DNA of 55,000 nt from Chrysomallon squamiferum (GCA_012295275.1 CM022668.1:11530522-11585521); one strand, 5' to 3'. Numbered from the stretch's first letter, positions 1-10,913 are shown. A program made the numbers and translations. The notes: a model not told the origin generated them from the sequence alone.

Positions 1-83
1 TTTTTTACCTAGATTCATTTTTGTTTTTCATCTGTTAACTTTATTTCTTCTTTTTTTTCATTTCTCTTCTCAAGATTACCCAG

Positions 84-227
84 AATGCATTGGCAAATAT
101 GGCTACAATTGCACGTCGTTGTGCAGCGAAAGACACTGTGCGAACAAAGTTGCCCCCTGCGACTTGGTAACAGGGGACTGTCAGACAGGGTGTGAACCTG
201 GGTGGCTGGGGTTAGCCTGTGATCAGA
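84..227 (+). CDS. Gene 1, EGF-like module exon A (internal exon)
   Basis: Internal coding exon of a multi-EGF membrane protein whose 5' part lies outside the window. It follows a pyrimidine-rich tract and CAG, ends at a GTAAGT donor, and is exactly 144 nt (phase 1 at both ends), so it encodes one complete module. The eight cysteines follow C-x7-C-x3-C-x4-C-x6-C-x6-C-x3-C-x8-C, with the landmarks SERHC, TGDC and PGWLGLAC. This resembles the EGF/laminin-EGF-like modules of MEGF10/SREC-type scavenger and adhesion receptors, so an extracellular binding role is likely. The ligand is unknown. NCT is a possible but cysteine-containing N-glycosylation sequon. Confidence 0.88.
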
Positions 228-956
<729 letters not shown>

Positions 957-1100
957 AATGTAGTGGCCACTATGGTCCCAACTGCAGTTCTGTGTGCAGT
1001 GAGCGACACTGTTTAAATAACAATGCATCCTGTGAGGTACTGACAGGCGACTGTCTTGTTGGGTGTATGCCTGGGTGGATGGGCTTGGCCTGTGACAAAG
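957..1100 (+). CDS. Gene 1, EGF-like module exon B
   Basis: Second EGF exon in the window: acceptor GTGTAG, donor G|GTGAGT, 144 nt, phase 1-1. The eight-cysteine spacing is identical to exon A, with YGPNC, SERHC, TGDC and PGWMGLAC. A clear N-glycosylation sequon (NAS) lies between cysteines 4 and 5. The identical length and phase mean the module can be duplicated, lost or skipped without breaking the frame. Confidence 0.9.
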
Positions 1101-1341
1101 GTGAGTGAGAAAATAAATAAACAAACAAACAAACAAACAAACAAACAAACAAACAAACAAATAAATAAATAAATAAATATATATATATATATAAATAAAT
1201 AGACAAATAAATAAATAAACAAATAAAGAAAGAAGTAAATAAATAAATAAATAAGTAAACAAGTAAATAAATAAACAAATAAATAAATATATATATAAAT
1301 AAAGACAAATAAATAAATAAACAAATAAATAAAGAAGTAGA

Positions 1342-1388
<47 letters not shown>

Positions 1389-1813
1389 ACAAATAAATAA
1401 ATAAATATATATATAAATAAATAAATAAATAAACAAATAAATAAATAAATAAATAATTAATTAACTAACTGACTAATAAATAGACATGCACACAATCAGA
1501 CAGACAGACACATAGACACACATTTGCATATATTTCAACACAAATGTTAATTATTATTAGTATCATCACCACATATGCATATATTTATACACAAACATTA
1601 ATCATTATTACTAATACTAGCATCATCATTGTCATCATCACCACATATGTATATATTTAGACACAAACATTAATCATTATTACTAATACTATCATCATCA
1701 TTGTCATCACCATCACATGCATATATTTAGACACAAACATTAATTATTATTACTGTCACCACCATTTTCATCATCTTCATCATCAACACTTTTTGGGGTG
1801 TTTTTTTCTGTAG
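1101..1813 (+). repeat. Gene 1 intron with (AAAT/AAAC)n array
   Basis: The intron starts with about 350 bp of imperfect AAAT and AAAC tetranucleotide repeats (about 1109-1465), interspersed with short TA runs. From about 1540 to 1790 a loose repeat of 60-90 bp recurs (cacatatgcatatattta... followed by atcattattactaata). No exon is seen. Confidence 0.85.
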
Positions 1814-1957
1814 AATGTAATGGATCATTTGGACCAGAATGCAGTTTCGTGTGTGACAAGAGACATTGTCTTGATACTGATTCACCCTGTCACCCAATCA
1901 CTGGAGCCTGCATCCATGGATGTAAACCAGGATGGTTGGGAGAAGCATGCAATATTG
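1814..1957 (+). CDS. Gene 1, EGF-like module exon C
   Basis: Third EGF exon: acceptor TTTTCTGTAG, donor G|GTAAAT, 144 nt, phase 1-1. The cysteine spacing matches exons A and B, with FGPEC, KRHC, TGAC and PGWLGEAC. An NGS glycosylation sequon follows the first cysteine. Upstream exons beyond the window edge are expected because exon A is itself internal. Confidence 0.9.
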
Positions 1958-2163
1958 GTAAATTGGTCCAAAAACAATTCAAAAAATGTTTATTATTGTT
2001 ATTACTCATTATTCCTGCACAGTTAGTGTTAAATGTTTCATAATATCATCATCATCTTTACTATTATATTATAAGTGCTAATATTTATTATCAGTACTAA
2101 TAGTAGTAGTAGTTTTATACTTATTATTGCTAATTTATTCTATCATTGTTACTTTTATTACAG

Positions 2164-2223
<60 letters not shown>

Positions 2224-2355
2224 TGCTACTATTATTATTATCATTTTTATTATCACCTACTATTATTATTATTATTTTTTTATTATTACTACTACCTATT
2301 ATTATTATTAATATTATTATTCATCATTACTACTACTTTATTCTATCATTGTTAC

Positions 2356-2386
<31 letters not shown>

Positions 2387-2579
2387 TTCTTAATTATTAT
2401 CATAGCTATTATTACCATCACTACTATTATTTCTTTCTTTTCTTCTTCTCACTATTATTATTATTATTATTATTATTTCATTTTTTTTAATTTTTAGACA
2501 CACATATTTCCACATCTCTGTATTTCTTTCTCTTCTTTCTCACTTTATTATTTCATCTCCTCTTTTAGACACACATATT

Positions 2580-2654
<75 letters not shown>

Positions 2655-2756
2655 TCTCTCTCCCTCCCTCCATCTCTCTTTTACCTTCACACACACACAA
2701 TCAAAAACTAACAAAACGTAATTTTTTTTTACGACATCTGCTCTCTTCCCCTGCAG
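1958..2756 (+). repeat. Gene 1 intron with (ATT)n and (CT)n arrays
   Basis: Long imperfect ATT arrays at about 2164-2480 are followed by a CT array at about 2584-2670 and a short CA run. The polypyrimidine tract of the next acceptor (CTCTTCCCCTGCAG) lies just after these arrays. No exon is visible. Confidence 0.85.
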
Positions 2757-2904
2757 AGTGTGGACCGGAGTTTTACGGAGCTGGGTGCAATCAGCTGTGT
2801 TTGGACCGGCACTGCCTGGGCGACCAGACATGTCACGCAGAGACCGGCTACTGCAACGAGGGCTGCATGATCGGCTGGCTCGGAACAGACTGCGTCATAC
2901 CGAG
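2757..2904 (+). CDS. Gene 1, membrane-proximal EGF-like module exon D
   Basis: Fourth EGF exon, after a strong CCCTGCAG acceptor. Its cysteine spacing differs from modules A-C: eight residues between C1 and C2 and five between C4 and C5. The membrane-proximal module of gene 2 has exactly the same variant spacing. It reads CGPEFYGAGC, LDRHC, TGYC and GWLGTDC. The reading frame stops at a TGA at 2939-2941, so a splice donor is needed. The best is AG|GTACAG at 2904/2905, which leaves phase 2. The transmembrane exon needs phase 1, so a short exon of length 3n+2 must lie between them (see 4492-4496). The exact 3' boundary is inferred. Confidence 0.82.
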
Positions 2905-3199
2905 GTACAGGAGGTGGACGCTCAAGTCCAGGGCTGCATGATCTGTTTTGTACAACCACTACAACCAACAGACTTCTTCATACGTAACACTGCTAGGTGT
3001 TAGGAGGTGGACCACTCAAGTCCAGCAATCACGTTAGTGTCGCTTTACTGTTTTGTGTTACCACTACAACCCACTGCTATAGTGTGTTACCACTGCTATA
3101 ACCACAGCAGGCTTCTTCAGCTTCAGATGCAGGGACTAGTGTGTTACCACTGCTAGTGTGTTACCACTGCTATAGTGAAATACCAGTACTACTAGTGTA

Positions 3200-3690
3200 T
3201 TGTTTTGCTGTTAGTTTCTAATGCTGATGCTGCTACGACTAAAACTTTGCTAGAAGTGAAATACTGTTAGTAATACACGCTATGACAGTTGGTAGTATAC
3301 CACCACTAGCATATGACTGCTACTATTACTAGTACAAATAAACCACTGCTAACATTAGTAATACACTATGACAAAAGTTACTAGTATACCACCACTAGTA
3401 TATGATGCTACTACTACTACTACAACTAAAATTATACTACAAGTAAACCATTGCTAACATTAGTAATACACTATGACAAAAGTTACTAGTATACTATTGT
3501 TACTATTATTATTCTTAATTCTACAACTAAAACTCTACTAGAAGTAAGCTACCACTACCATTAGCAATACACTATGACAAAAGTTACTAATATAACACCA
3601 CTAGTATACTACTGCTACTATTACTATTCTTAATTCTACAACTAAAAGTAAACTACTATTAGTATGACAAGATTTACTAGTATACCACTA
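3200..3690. repeat. Diverged minisatellite, unit about 110-125 bp
   Basis: The intron carries about four imperfect tandem copies sharing the blocks acactatgacaaaagttac, tagtataccaccactag, tctacaactaaaa and gtaaaccac. It grades into simple ACT/ATT trinucleotide DNA at 3690-4020. The stretch 2905-3200 also repeats short phrases such as gtgttaccactgctat. No exon is recognised. Confidence 0.75.
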
Positions 3691-4019
3691 ATTATACCAC
3701 TGCTACTAATACTACTACCACTACAACTACTACTATTACTACTACCACTGCCATTACTACTACTACAATCACCACTATTGCTACTACTATTATTATTGCC
3801 ACTGTCACTATTACAAACATTACTAGTTACAATAACTACTTACTTCTGCTACTACTTCTATTACTACTGTCAACCACAACAAAAAATCTAGCCACTGTTA
3901 GTACTTCTACTACTACTACTACAACTGTGACAACTACAACACTACTACAAGAAACAATATTAGTTTCTATCATCATCTTCACAACAGAAAGTACTTTTAC
4001 TTCAACTGTTACATTACTA

Positions 4020-4130
4020 TAAGAATTTAGTTTACTACCACTGTGCCCAATGCTACTATTATTATTATCATTACTGTTATTGTTATTGTTCTTATATTAT
4101 TATATTAATTATTTACAATTATTATTGTTA

Positions 4131-4171
<41 letters not shown>

Positions 4172-4372
4172 GTTAGTGTTATTGTTATTATTATTTTTTA
4201 TTATTATTGTTGTTGTTATTATTGTTTTTATTACTGTTATTCTTCTTATTATTATTAATTTTATTATTATTATTATTATTATTATTATCCTTACTATTGT
4301 TATTGTTATTGTTATTACTATTGTTACTATTGTTATTACTGTTGTTATTATTATTATTATTATTTTATCATT
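4020..4372. repeat. (ATT/GTT)n trinucleotide array in gene 1 intron
   Basis: Imperfect ATT and GTT trinucleotide repeats run across this block. The long leucine-only and isoleucine-only open frames on both strands are by-products of the repeat and are not coding. Confidence 0.9.
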
Positions 4373-4491
4373 TACCATGCTCAAAGCTGTAGTTCTTAGT
4401 TTGTTGTATACATTTTGCTAAATGGTTTGATGACCAATTTGACATTTAGTTGGTTGATTCTAAGCAAGTTATTTCATTGTTTAAATTTCAG

Positions 4492-4496
4492 TATTA
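4492..4496 (+). CDS. Gene 1, candidate 5-nt microexon
   Basis: TATTA lies between a plausible acceptor (TTTAAATTTCAG, with a branch-like TTCTAAG about 28 nt upstream) and a consensus donor GTGAGT. Exon D ends in phase 2 and the transmembrane exon starts in phase 1, so the missing exon must have length 3n+2. Five nucleotides satisfy this and would encode S-I-N across the junctions. The paralogous gene 2 has two microexons at the same place in the protein. Short AG...GT pairs also occur by chance in an intron of this size, so this is a hypothesis. Confidence 0.3.
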
Positions 4497-4519
4497 GTGA
4501 GTTGAGTTTTACTATTCAT

Positions 4520-5588
4520 TTATTTAAATTTTAATATTTTATTTTTTATATTTTATTTTTTGTATTTTATTTTTGATATTTAAATTTTTTTTAATTTTTT
4601 TTTTTTTATATTTTATTTTTAATATTTTATTTTTATATTTCTTAACATTTCATTTTTAATATTTAAATTTTAGCATTTAATTTTTTTATATTTTATTTTT
4701 AATATTTTATTTTTAATATAATATTTTTGATATGATATTCTTCACATTTCATTTTTAATATTTAAATTTTAATATTTTATTTTTTTTATATTTTATTTTT
4801 AATATTTTATTTATAATATTTTATTTTTGATTTTATTCTTCAAATTTGTTTTTTAATATTTAAATTTTAATATTTTATTTTTTTTTTTTTTTATTTTTTG
4901 ATATTTTATTTATAATATTTTATTTTTGATTGATATTCTTAACATTTTATTTTTTTATTGTTTAAATTTTAATATTTTATTTTTTGATTTTTATTTATTT
5001 GTATTTTATTTTTGATATTTAAATTTTAATGTTTTATTTTTTATATTTTATTTTTTATATTTTATTTTTAATATTTTATTTTTGATATATTCTTAACATT
5101 TCATTTTTAATATTTAAATTTTAGCATTTAATTTTTTTATATTTTATTTTTAATATTTTATTTTTAATATATTATTTTTGATATGATATTCTTCACATTT
5201 CATTTTTAATATTTAAATTTTAATATTTTATTTTTTTTATATTTTATTTTTAATATTTTATTTTTAATATTTTATTTTTGATATGATATTCTTCACATTT
5301 CATTTTTAATATTTAAATACAAATATTTTATTTTTTTTATATTTTATTTTTAATATTTTATTTTTAACATTTTATTTTTGATATGATATTCTTCACATTT
5401 CATTTTTAATATTTAAATACAAATATTTTATTTTTTTTATATTTTATTTTTAATATTTTATTTTTAATATTTTATTTTTGATATGATATTCTTAACATTT
5501 CATTTTTAATATTTAAATTTTAATATTTTATTTTTTTTATATTTTATTTTTTTAATATTTTTTTTATATTTTATTTTTTATATTTTAG
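4520..5588. repeat. AT-rich tandem satellite with an exact 100-bp period in its 3' half
   Basis: The block is made almost only of atatttta, attttat and taatatt phrases with a recurring marker atatgatattcttcacattt. The marker recurs at 5181, 5281, 5381 and 5481, exactly 100 bp apart. Older, degenerate copies extend back to about 4520, with markers near 4730, 4829, 4931 and 5079. The array runs directly into the acceptor of the transmembrane exon, so its last T-rich stretch also serves as the polypyrimidine tract. Confidence 0.92.
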
Positions 5589-5670
5589 ATACCAATGTTT
5601 CACTTATGCCACCTCTGGTTGGTACAGCTTCAGCTCTGCTTGGTCTGTTTGTTGTGTTAGCTTTCTTTGT
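5589..5670 (+). CDS. Gene 1, transmembrane exon
   Basis: Acceptor TATTTTAG and donor GTAAGT enclose 82 nt that enter in phase 1 and leave in phase 2, the same phases as the gene 2 transmembrane exon. The peptide starts with a short polar stalk (TNVSLMPP, with an NVS glycosylation sequon). It continues into an uninterrupted hydrophobic helix (LVGTASALLGLFVVLAFFV) of about 19 residues. Together with the EGF modules upstream and the basic exon downstream this indicates a type I single-pass membrane protein. Confidence 0.88.
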
Positions 5671-6002
5671 GTAAGTATTTATTTATTTATTTTTGTTTGT
5701 TTTAATTATTTATTTATTTATTTTTGTTTACTTGCTTGTTTTATTTACTTACTTATTTATTTATTTTTGTATGTTTGTTTTATTTACTTACTTATTTTTA
5801 TTTTTTTATTTATTTTTTATTATTTTATTTTTTTTTATTTATTGGTTTATGTATTTACTTATTTTTTATTTATATTTTTATCTTCATTTTTTTTTATTAT
5901 TATTATTATTCATTTATTTATGTACTTATTTATTTTTATTTTTTTTATTTTTTTTCCTCTACTTTTTTTCAGCTTCATTCATTAATTTTATTATTGATCT
6001 GT

Positions 6003-6065
<63 letters not shown>

Positions 6066-6315
6066 CTCAGTCTGCAATCTACATATATATGTATTTGTGT
6101 GTGTATATATATATATGTATATATATATACGTATATATCTCCGTGTGTGTATATGTATATATGTGTATATATATGTGTCTGTGTGTGTCTTTATAAATGT
6201 ATGTATATATATATAGATATGTATGTGTGTGTGTGTGTGTGTATCTATATGTGTGTGTGTCTGTGTGCATGTATATATATATGTAAATGTGTGTGTATAT
6301 ATATATGTGTAAAAA

Positions 6316-6360
<45 letters not shown>
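5671..6360 (+). repeat. Gene 1 last intron: (TTTA)n, (CT)n, (TG/TA)n
   Basis: Almost the whole intron is simple repeat: TTTA/TTTG tetranucleotides (about 5678-5960), a CT array (about 6006-6060), then TG and TA runs up to the acceptor. The acceptor is an alternating TA tract ending in TCAG, with no pyrimidine tract directly before it. Confidence 0.88.
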
Positions 6361-6361
<1 letters not shown>

Positions 6362-6628
6362 TACAAACGACGAAAGAGTGCTGCTACTTTAGCTGAACAA
6401 CGTAAAAGAGAAGCCATGCAAAGGCAGATTCAAGTACAGAAGGAACATCGGCCACTGCAGAAAGAACATCGGCCACTACAGCCAAGGCATTCGTCTCACT
6501 CTGAGGCAAACCGCAAACATTCTTCACACTCGCAGATGAGACGTCATTCGTCACATTCCCGAGGAAGTCACGGCTCCATTTCGCATCATCGCCGAAGTTC
6601 TCACTCGTCCTACAAAAAAAGACCCTGA
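6361..6628 (+). CDS. Gene 1, cytoplasmic tail exon with stop
   Basis: Final coding exon. Joining GT from the transmembrane exon with A gives Val, followed by the basic stop-transfer sequence YKRRKS. The 88 further residues end at TGA 6626-6628. The tail is strongly basic and polar: a duplicated KEHRPLQ heptad, then repeated HSSHS blocks interrupted by Arg (RRHSSHSRGSHG), ending SSYKKRP. No kinase, ITAM or NPxY signalling motif was recognised, so the cytoplasmic function is unknown. The repeats look like replication slippage retained in frame. GC content is clearly higher than in the flanks, as expected for coding DNA. Confidence 0.88.
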
Positions 6629-7080
6629 AATTAAGATTTTTGTGTCCCATTTTCCCCACTAACATTGTGAAAACCAAGCCACAGTATGCAAAAGAAGAAA
6701 AAAAAAACTACAGAAATTCATGCAAAAGGAATGCACACCAACCAAGCTTGAATTTTTTTTGTTTTTTTTTATTCTTTCTTAAATAGACACTGTCGTCATT
6801 TCATGTAATTTTTTTTTATTTAGGTGAAATATTGTGTATGTTGTAAATAAGAAATTATATTAATTTTGTTTTTAATTTCTTTGTCTTTCTTATTTTTTTC
6901 TTTTATCACAATAAAATTAATAAGATATTTTCGAGTACTGAGACAATTTGGGGATAATCAGTTTCCAGTTTCAACTAATCCTTTGAACTCCAAGCTCTCA
7001 CAAAATTTGCTACATCCAATTTTGATTCCATACGAGCTGCTTGGCTGAATATTTAATGTGTTTAGGGTTATTAAATAAAA
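6629..7080 (+). other. Gene 1 probable 3' UTR with poly(A) signals
   Basis: AT-rich sequence after the stop codon. Canonical AATAAA hexamers occur at 6910-6915 and 7074-7079. Either could end the transcript, and the sequence alone does not decide between them. Confidence 0.55.
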
Positions 7081-7227
7081 AAACAAATAATGCAGAAGCT
7101 AAGGGTGTAAATTATTTTGTGGTTTTTTTTGTTTTGGTTAAATATTTAACTGCTCAGATTCAAACAGTTAATTCAGAGTAATTCTTAACTGTACTGACAA
7201 AAGTAATAATAATAATAATAGTACTAT

Positions 7228-7261
<34 letters not shown>

Positions 7262-8129
7262 GCAATACAACCACTACTATTTCTGCTGCTAATAACAACA
7301 ACACAAATAACAGGACTTCAAAATTACAATGATACTACAAACAAAATAATAAAAAAAAGGATTTGAATCCTTTTTCCAAGATGCTTGGGTTTGGCAGGGT
7401 TAAGGATTTTGGAATTTTTTCGAGTCTGGAATATATGAAGAGGTAAGTCTGAACATGAATTCCATTTATATTTTATATACAGCTAATGCAAACAGTATGC
7501 ATGATTTTTTATATAATACTTTTAATACTTTTATGTATAAAATAAAGTTTGCGTATGCAAAACAATCCGAAAATTGTGATATAATCATTATTTCTGATAA
7601 CGTTAAGAAAAGGTTTCCAATTTTGAAATTTTCCATAAAGGATCATCAAACTGTAATAGTAGTTGTATTAATAGTAGTTACTGTTGTAGTAATAATAGTA
7701 GTATAGACAAGTACTTGACACTTTTTGACTTGCATTCATCAATACTTACAAAGCAATTCCTCAACTCATTGTTTTAATTAAACACTTAAAACTATCTTAT
7801 ATTTTTATGACTCCCCAGTACTCTGAACAGAGTGCACTGTGATATGTATATGTTTCAACTTAACAGTGTATTTCATAGAACAAATCACCTTTATTACATG
7901 GCTTTTCTGTATTAAAAAGTAGCAGAAACAGCTGTAGCAGTTGTGGTAGGTATTCTTGTTGTTGCAGAACCAGTGCTCGTCATAGTAAGATGAAAATGAA
8001 AACCAGTTCGTTAAGCTATGAAATCAAAAAACTGTTTTGTATAATTTGGCAGATTACTGTCAGCAGTTTATTTTCAAACTGGATCTGACCATCATCCATT
8101 AATCAGCTAGAGAATCCATTCATCCATGT
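7081..8129. other. Spacer between the convergent genes, no gene seen
   Basis: Unique AT-rich DNA with short (ACT)n and AAT runs (7205-7262). No convincing exon, tRNA or repeat family is visible. Confidence 0.6.
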
Positions 8130-8303
8130 ATACATACATATATGTGGTGTGTGTGTTGTTTGTGTGCTGTATGTGTTCATGTAGTGTGCATTTTTGTTTG
8201 GTGTGTGTGTTTTGTGTGTATTTGGCCATGTGTATGGTGTTTGTTGTGTGCTAGTGTGTGTATGCATGGTGTGTGTGTGTGTGTGTGTGTATGTTAGCTT
8301 CTG

Positions 8304-8353
<50 letters not shown>
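8130..8353. repeat. (GT)n facing (AC)n: long dinucleotide inverted repeat
   Basis: A GT run at about 8269-8290 is followed after 15-16 nt by an AC run at about 8306-8353. The two runs are complementary and could form a hairpin with a 22-bp stem. GT-rich sequence continues upstream to about 8140. Confidence 0.88.
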
Positions 8354-8354
<1 letters not shown>

Positions 8355-8984
8355 TTTGCAGCTCATGAACTTATTTCATTGATACATATGTATCAGTAAC
8401 AGACAATATAAGTGTGTCTGAGTGTAGGTATAGATAAAATATATACCAAGAGCAGTGTTACTGAAAGATGTCCATTTTTTACATTTACCTGAATGACAGC
8501 ATTGAATGCTATTAAAAAATCTAAATTCTATGTGTCTTTGTATGAATGTCTGTATATAACAGGTCTAATGTGTTTGTGTGTCTGTCTGTCTCTGTACACA
8601 CATACATAGAGAACTATATTTATTATCACACATACATGAAGAGCATGTGAAAAAAAGATTGTGAAAAACAACCAGCTAAATCAATGAACAGTTTTTTGAA
8701 AAAAAAAAAAAAAAAAATGATTTTCATTATATGCAATTTATTTTTCCATAATAGTAATAATAATAATAATAATAACAACAACAACAACAACAACAACAAC
8801 ATGCATTATTGTATTATCATTTTAATCATGTAAGTAGCATGGTAAAATATATACATATTAATTTATTGGACAATTTGTAGTTAAATCAAGTAATTGAAAC
8901 GTAACTGGAAAAACAATAAAATAATTATGTAAATCTACATCATAAATCTCTGCCATTTATACACTTCCAGTTAATGAAATAGGG
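8354..8984. other. Intergenic AT-rich stretch, short AAT/AAC array
   Basis: Nothing gene-like is seen. There is an A18 tract near 8700 and an (AAT)n(AAC)n array at about 8751-8800. Confidence 0.6.
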
Positions 8985-9365
8985 AATGCATTAAAAAATC
9001 TAATGTTACAACAGAAAATGCTAAAGGAAATATGTTACATGTATAAGGAATATTTTACATTAATAGGAAAATATGTTACAGTCATAAGGAATGTGTTACA
9101 TTAATAGAAACTTGTATAAGAACAGAGAACATACTGCAATACTAGAGAATGTTACAATAATGGATAATTTGTTACAACAGCATTTAGAATAGTTTACTTA
9201 TTAGGAATGACCAATGTGTAACAGAAATTAAAAATAAATATATGTAGGCAGAGTGTTACCTCTCAAACAGAATGTGTTACATAATACAATGTATGTTACA
9301 GTAACACGGAATTCACAGTAAGAAATGTGTTACAGGCAGGCAATGTATCACCCTGCTGAAGAATG
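8985..9365. repeat. Diverged short-unit minisatellite (aatgtgttaca family)
   Basis: The phrase ggaatgtgttaca with variants (aatatgttaca, gaatattttaca, gaatgtattacc) recurs about a dozen times at irregular 20-35-bp spacing. This looks like an old tandem array that has drifted. Confidence 0.65.
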
Positions 9366-9404
9366 TATTACCATAAACATACATCAACTATTAATATCTT
9401 TTTA

Positions 9405-9602
9405 TTTGTAATTACAAATGTTTGGCTTTTTTTTTTTTACAAAAGTGTTACTGGTAATTACAAATGCTGGTTTTTGTAATTACAAATGTTTGGTGTTTTT
9501 TTACAAAAGTGTTGCTGGTAATTACAAATGCTGGTTTTTGTAATTACAAATGTTTGGTGTTTTTTACAAAAGTGTTGCTGGTAATTACAAATGCTGGTTT
9601 TT
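9405..9602. repeat. Minisatellite with palindromic core, unit 63-66 bp, about three copies
   Basis: Three tandem units each contain ttgtaattacaaatgtttgg, a T-rich spacer, acaaaagtgttgctgg and aattacaaatgctgg. The 12-bp perfect palindrome TTGTAATTACAA starts each unit. The array lies just beyond the 3' end of gene 2 coding sequence and may be part of its 3' UTR. Confidence 0.85.
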
Positions 9603-9728
9603 GTAAGCGTTGCTTGTATGTGTGTGTGTGTGTGTGTGTGTTTATGAACACATACACACATTTATTTTTTTGATATGAAGCTTTTGTCCAGGCTTTCAGA
9701 TGAACATCACCTATATTCTACATTTACT

Positions 9729-9870
9729 TTATGCAATTGATTCTGCTTCTTTGTGTTTTTTCGGTTTTTCGTGAGCTTTTGACAATCGTCGATGAGCAGC
9801 TGATGCTGGCTCTTTCTCCTGTTTTGCTGTTTGTGACTTGCTATCATTATTCATCTGTATTTTGTTTCTG
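9729..9870 (-). CDS. Gene 2, cytoplasmic tail exon with stop
   Basis: Last coding exon of gene 2, read leftwards. The AT carried from the transmembrane exon plus C gives Ile, followed by 46 residues and TAA at 9731-9729. The tail is short, basic and lysine-rich (IRNKIQMNNDSK, AAHRRLSKAHEKPKKHKEAE) and ends in SIA. There is no recognisable enzyme domain. RRLS fits a basophilic kinase consensus (R-R-x-S), which is a motif match only. The acceptor is TTAACAGCAG, a NAGNAG tandem site, so the exon may also begin at 9867, which would replace Ile-Arg by Ile. A TTTATT at 9661-9666 is a possible AATAAA on this strand. Confidence 0.83.
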
Positions 9871-9951
9871 CTGTTAAGTTAGCATTTATTTAATATCATT
9901 TGATTGATACTCAAAGGTTAAAAGAAATCTGAATAATTTTGACATAGATGA

Positions 9952-10007
9952 TCTCTCTCTCTCTTTCTCTCTCTGTGTCTTTGTCCTCTTTTCTCTCTCT
10001 TTCTCTG

Positions 10008-10100
<93 letters not shown>

Positions 10101-10113
10101 CCCCTCTCTCTCT
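9952..10113. repeat. (CT)n array in gene 2 intron
   Basis: Long CT (GA on the gene 2 sense strand) microsatellite, imperfect at its left end and perfect from about 10013 to 10094. The Glu-Arg open frames over it are artefacts. Confidence 0.95.
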
Positions 10114-10211
10114 CCTGACCATGATGAACCACACATTTTTATTTGTAATATTTAGCCATTCAGTGTCTAGTAATACAATTATTTATGAGGTTGCAAATAG
10201 AAAACACTTAC

Positions 10212-10284
10212 ATGTATAAAGCTGCCCCAATTACAGTTGCAATCAGCATGATGACACTGATACAAATGAGGGCAATGTGAAAAT
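10212..10284 (-). CDS. Gene 2, transmembrane exon
   Basis: Acceptor GTCTTTTAG and donor AT|GTAAGT enclose 73 nt, entering in phase 1 and leaving in phase 2, like the transmembrane exon of gene 1. It encodes Asp at the junction, then a hydrophobic helix (FHIALICISVIMLIATVIGA followed by ALY) of about 23 residues. The next exon supplies the positively charged RNK, the expected cytoplasmic side of a type I protein. Confidence 0.87.
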
Positions 10285-10752
10285 CTAAAAGACAAAAAAC
10301 AAAAAAAACAAAAACACATTTTCTATTTTTGTACAACATGATCATTTTGATTAAGGATCTTAAAAATACTTAGAATCAAAACAAGGTAAGAACATAATGA
10401 TAATTATATAAAACACCTGTTGGATACATTATAAGAGAAACATGATAGATGTCTGGCTTAATAAAATTACTTTTTTTTTTTTTTTTTTTCTTCAGACACA
10501 TTCCAAATATAAAATTGAAAAAAAATTGAGGAAAGGGAAAAAATGAATAAATTGTGTGCCATCTTTGATTTTTGGTGCAATAAATCAGAGAAAGGTTAAT
10601 GATAAAATTATAACTAATGTTAAAAAAATATATAATAAAATTCAGGGATTTTTAGAGGGCCATTCTGAAATAGAATAACAGAAAAAAATTAGCACAGTTT
10701 GGAATGTGAAAAACGAAGCAGAGAGTAAGTGAGAACAAAAATAAATAATTAC

Positions 10753-10764
10753 CTGATAAAGTAC
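10753..10764 (-). CDS. Gene 2, second 12-nt microexon
   Basis: On the minus strand GTACTTTATCAG is bounded by ATTTTATTTTTAG and a GTAATT donor. It is in phase 1 at both ends and encodes G-T-L-S across the junctions. Its flanks resemble those of the first microexon (T-rich tract, same distance, TTCTCACTTACT-like sequence after the donor), so the pair arose by tandem duplication. Because it is 12 nt and symmetric, skipping would keep the frame and shorten the stalk by four residues. Confidence 0.72.
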
Positions 10765-10827
10765 CTAAAAATAAAATAAATAATGTATCACATGCACCAT
10801 CATATACAAATACAAACAAGCAAACAC

Positions 10828-10828
<1 letters not shown>

Positions 10829-10913
<85 letters not shown>

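Noticed and set aside
2127-2490. Long poly-Leu, poly-Ile and poly-Tyr frames
   Set aside because: Products of (ATT)n arrays on either strand. They have no start context, splice context or composition of a gene.
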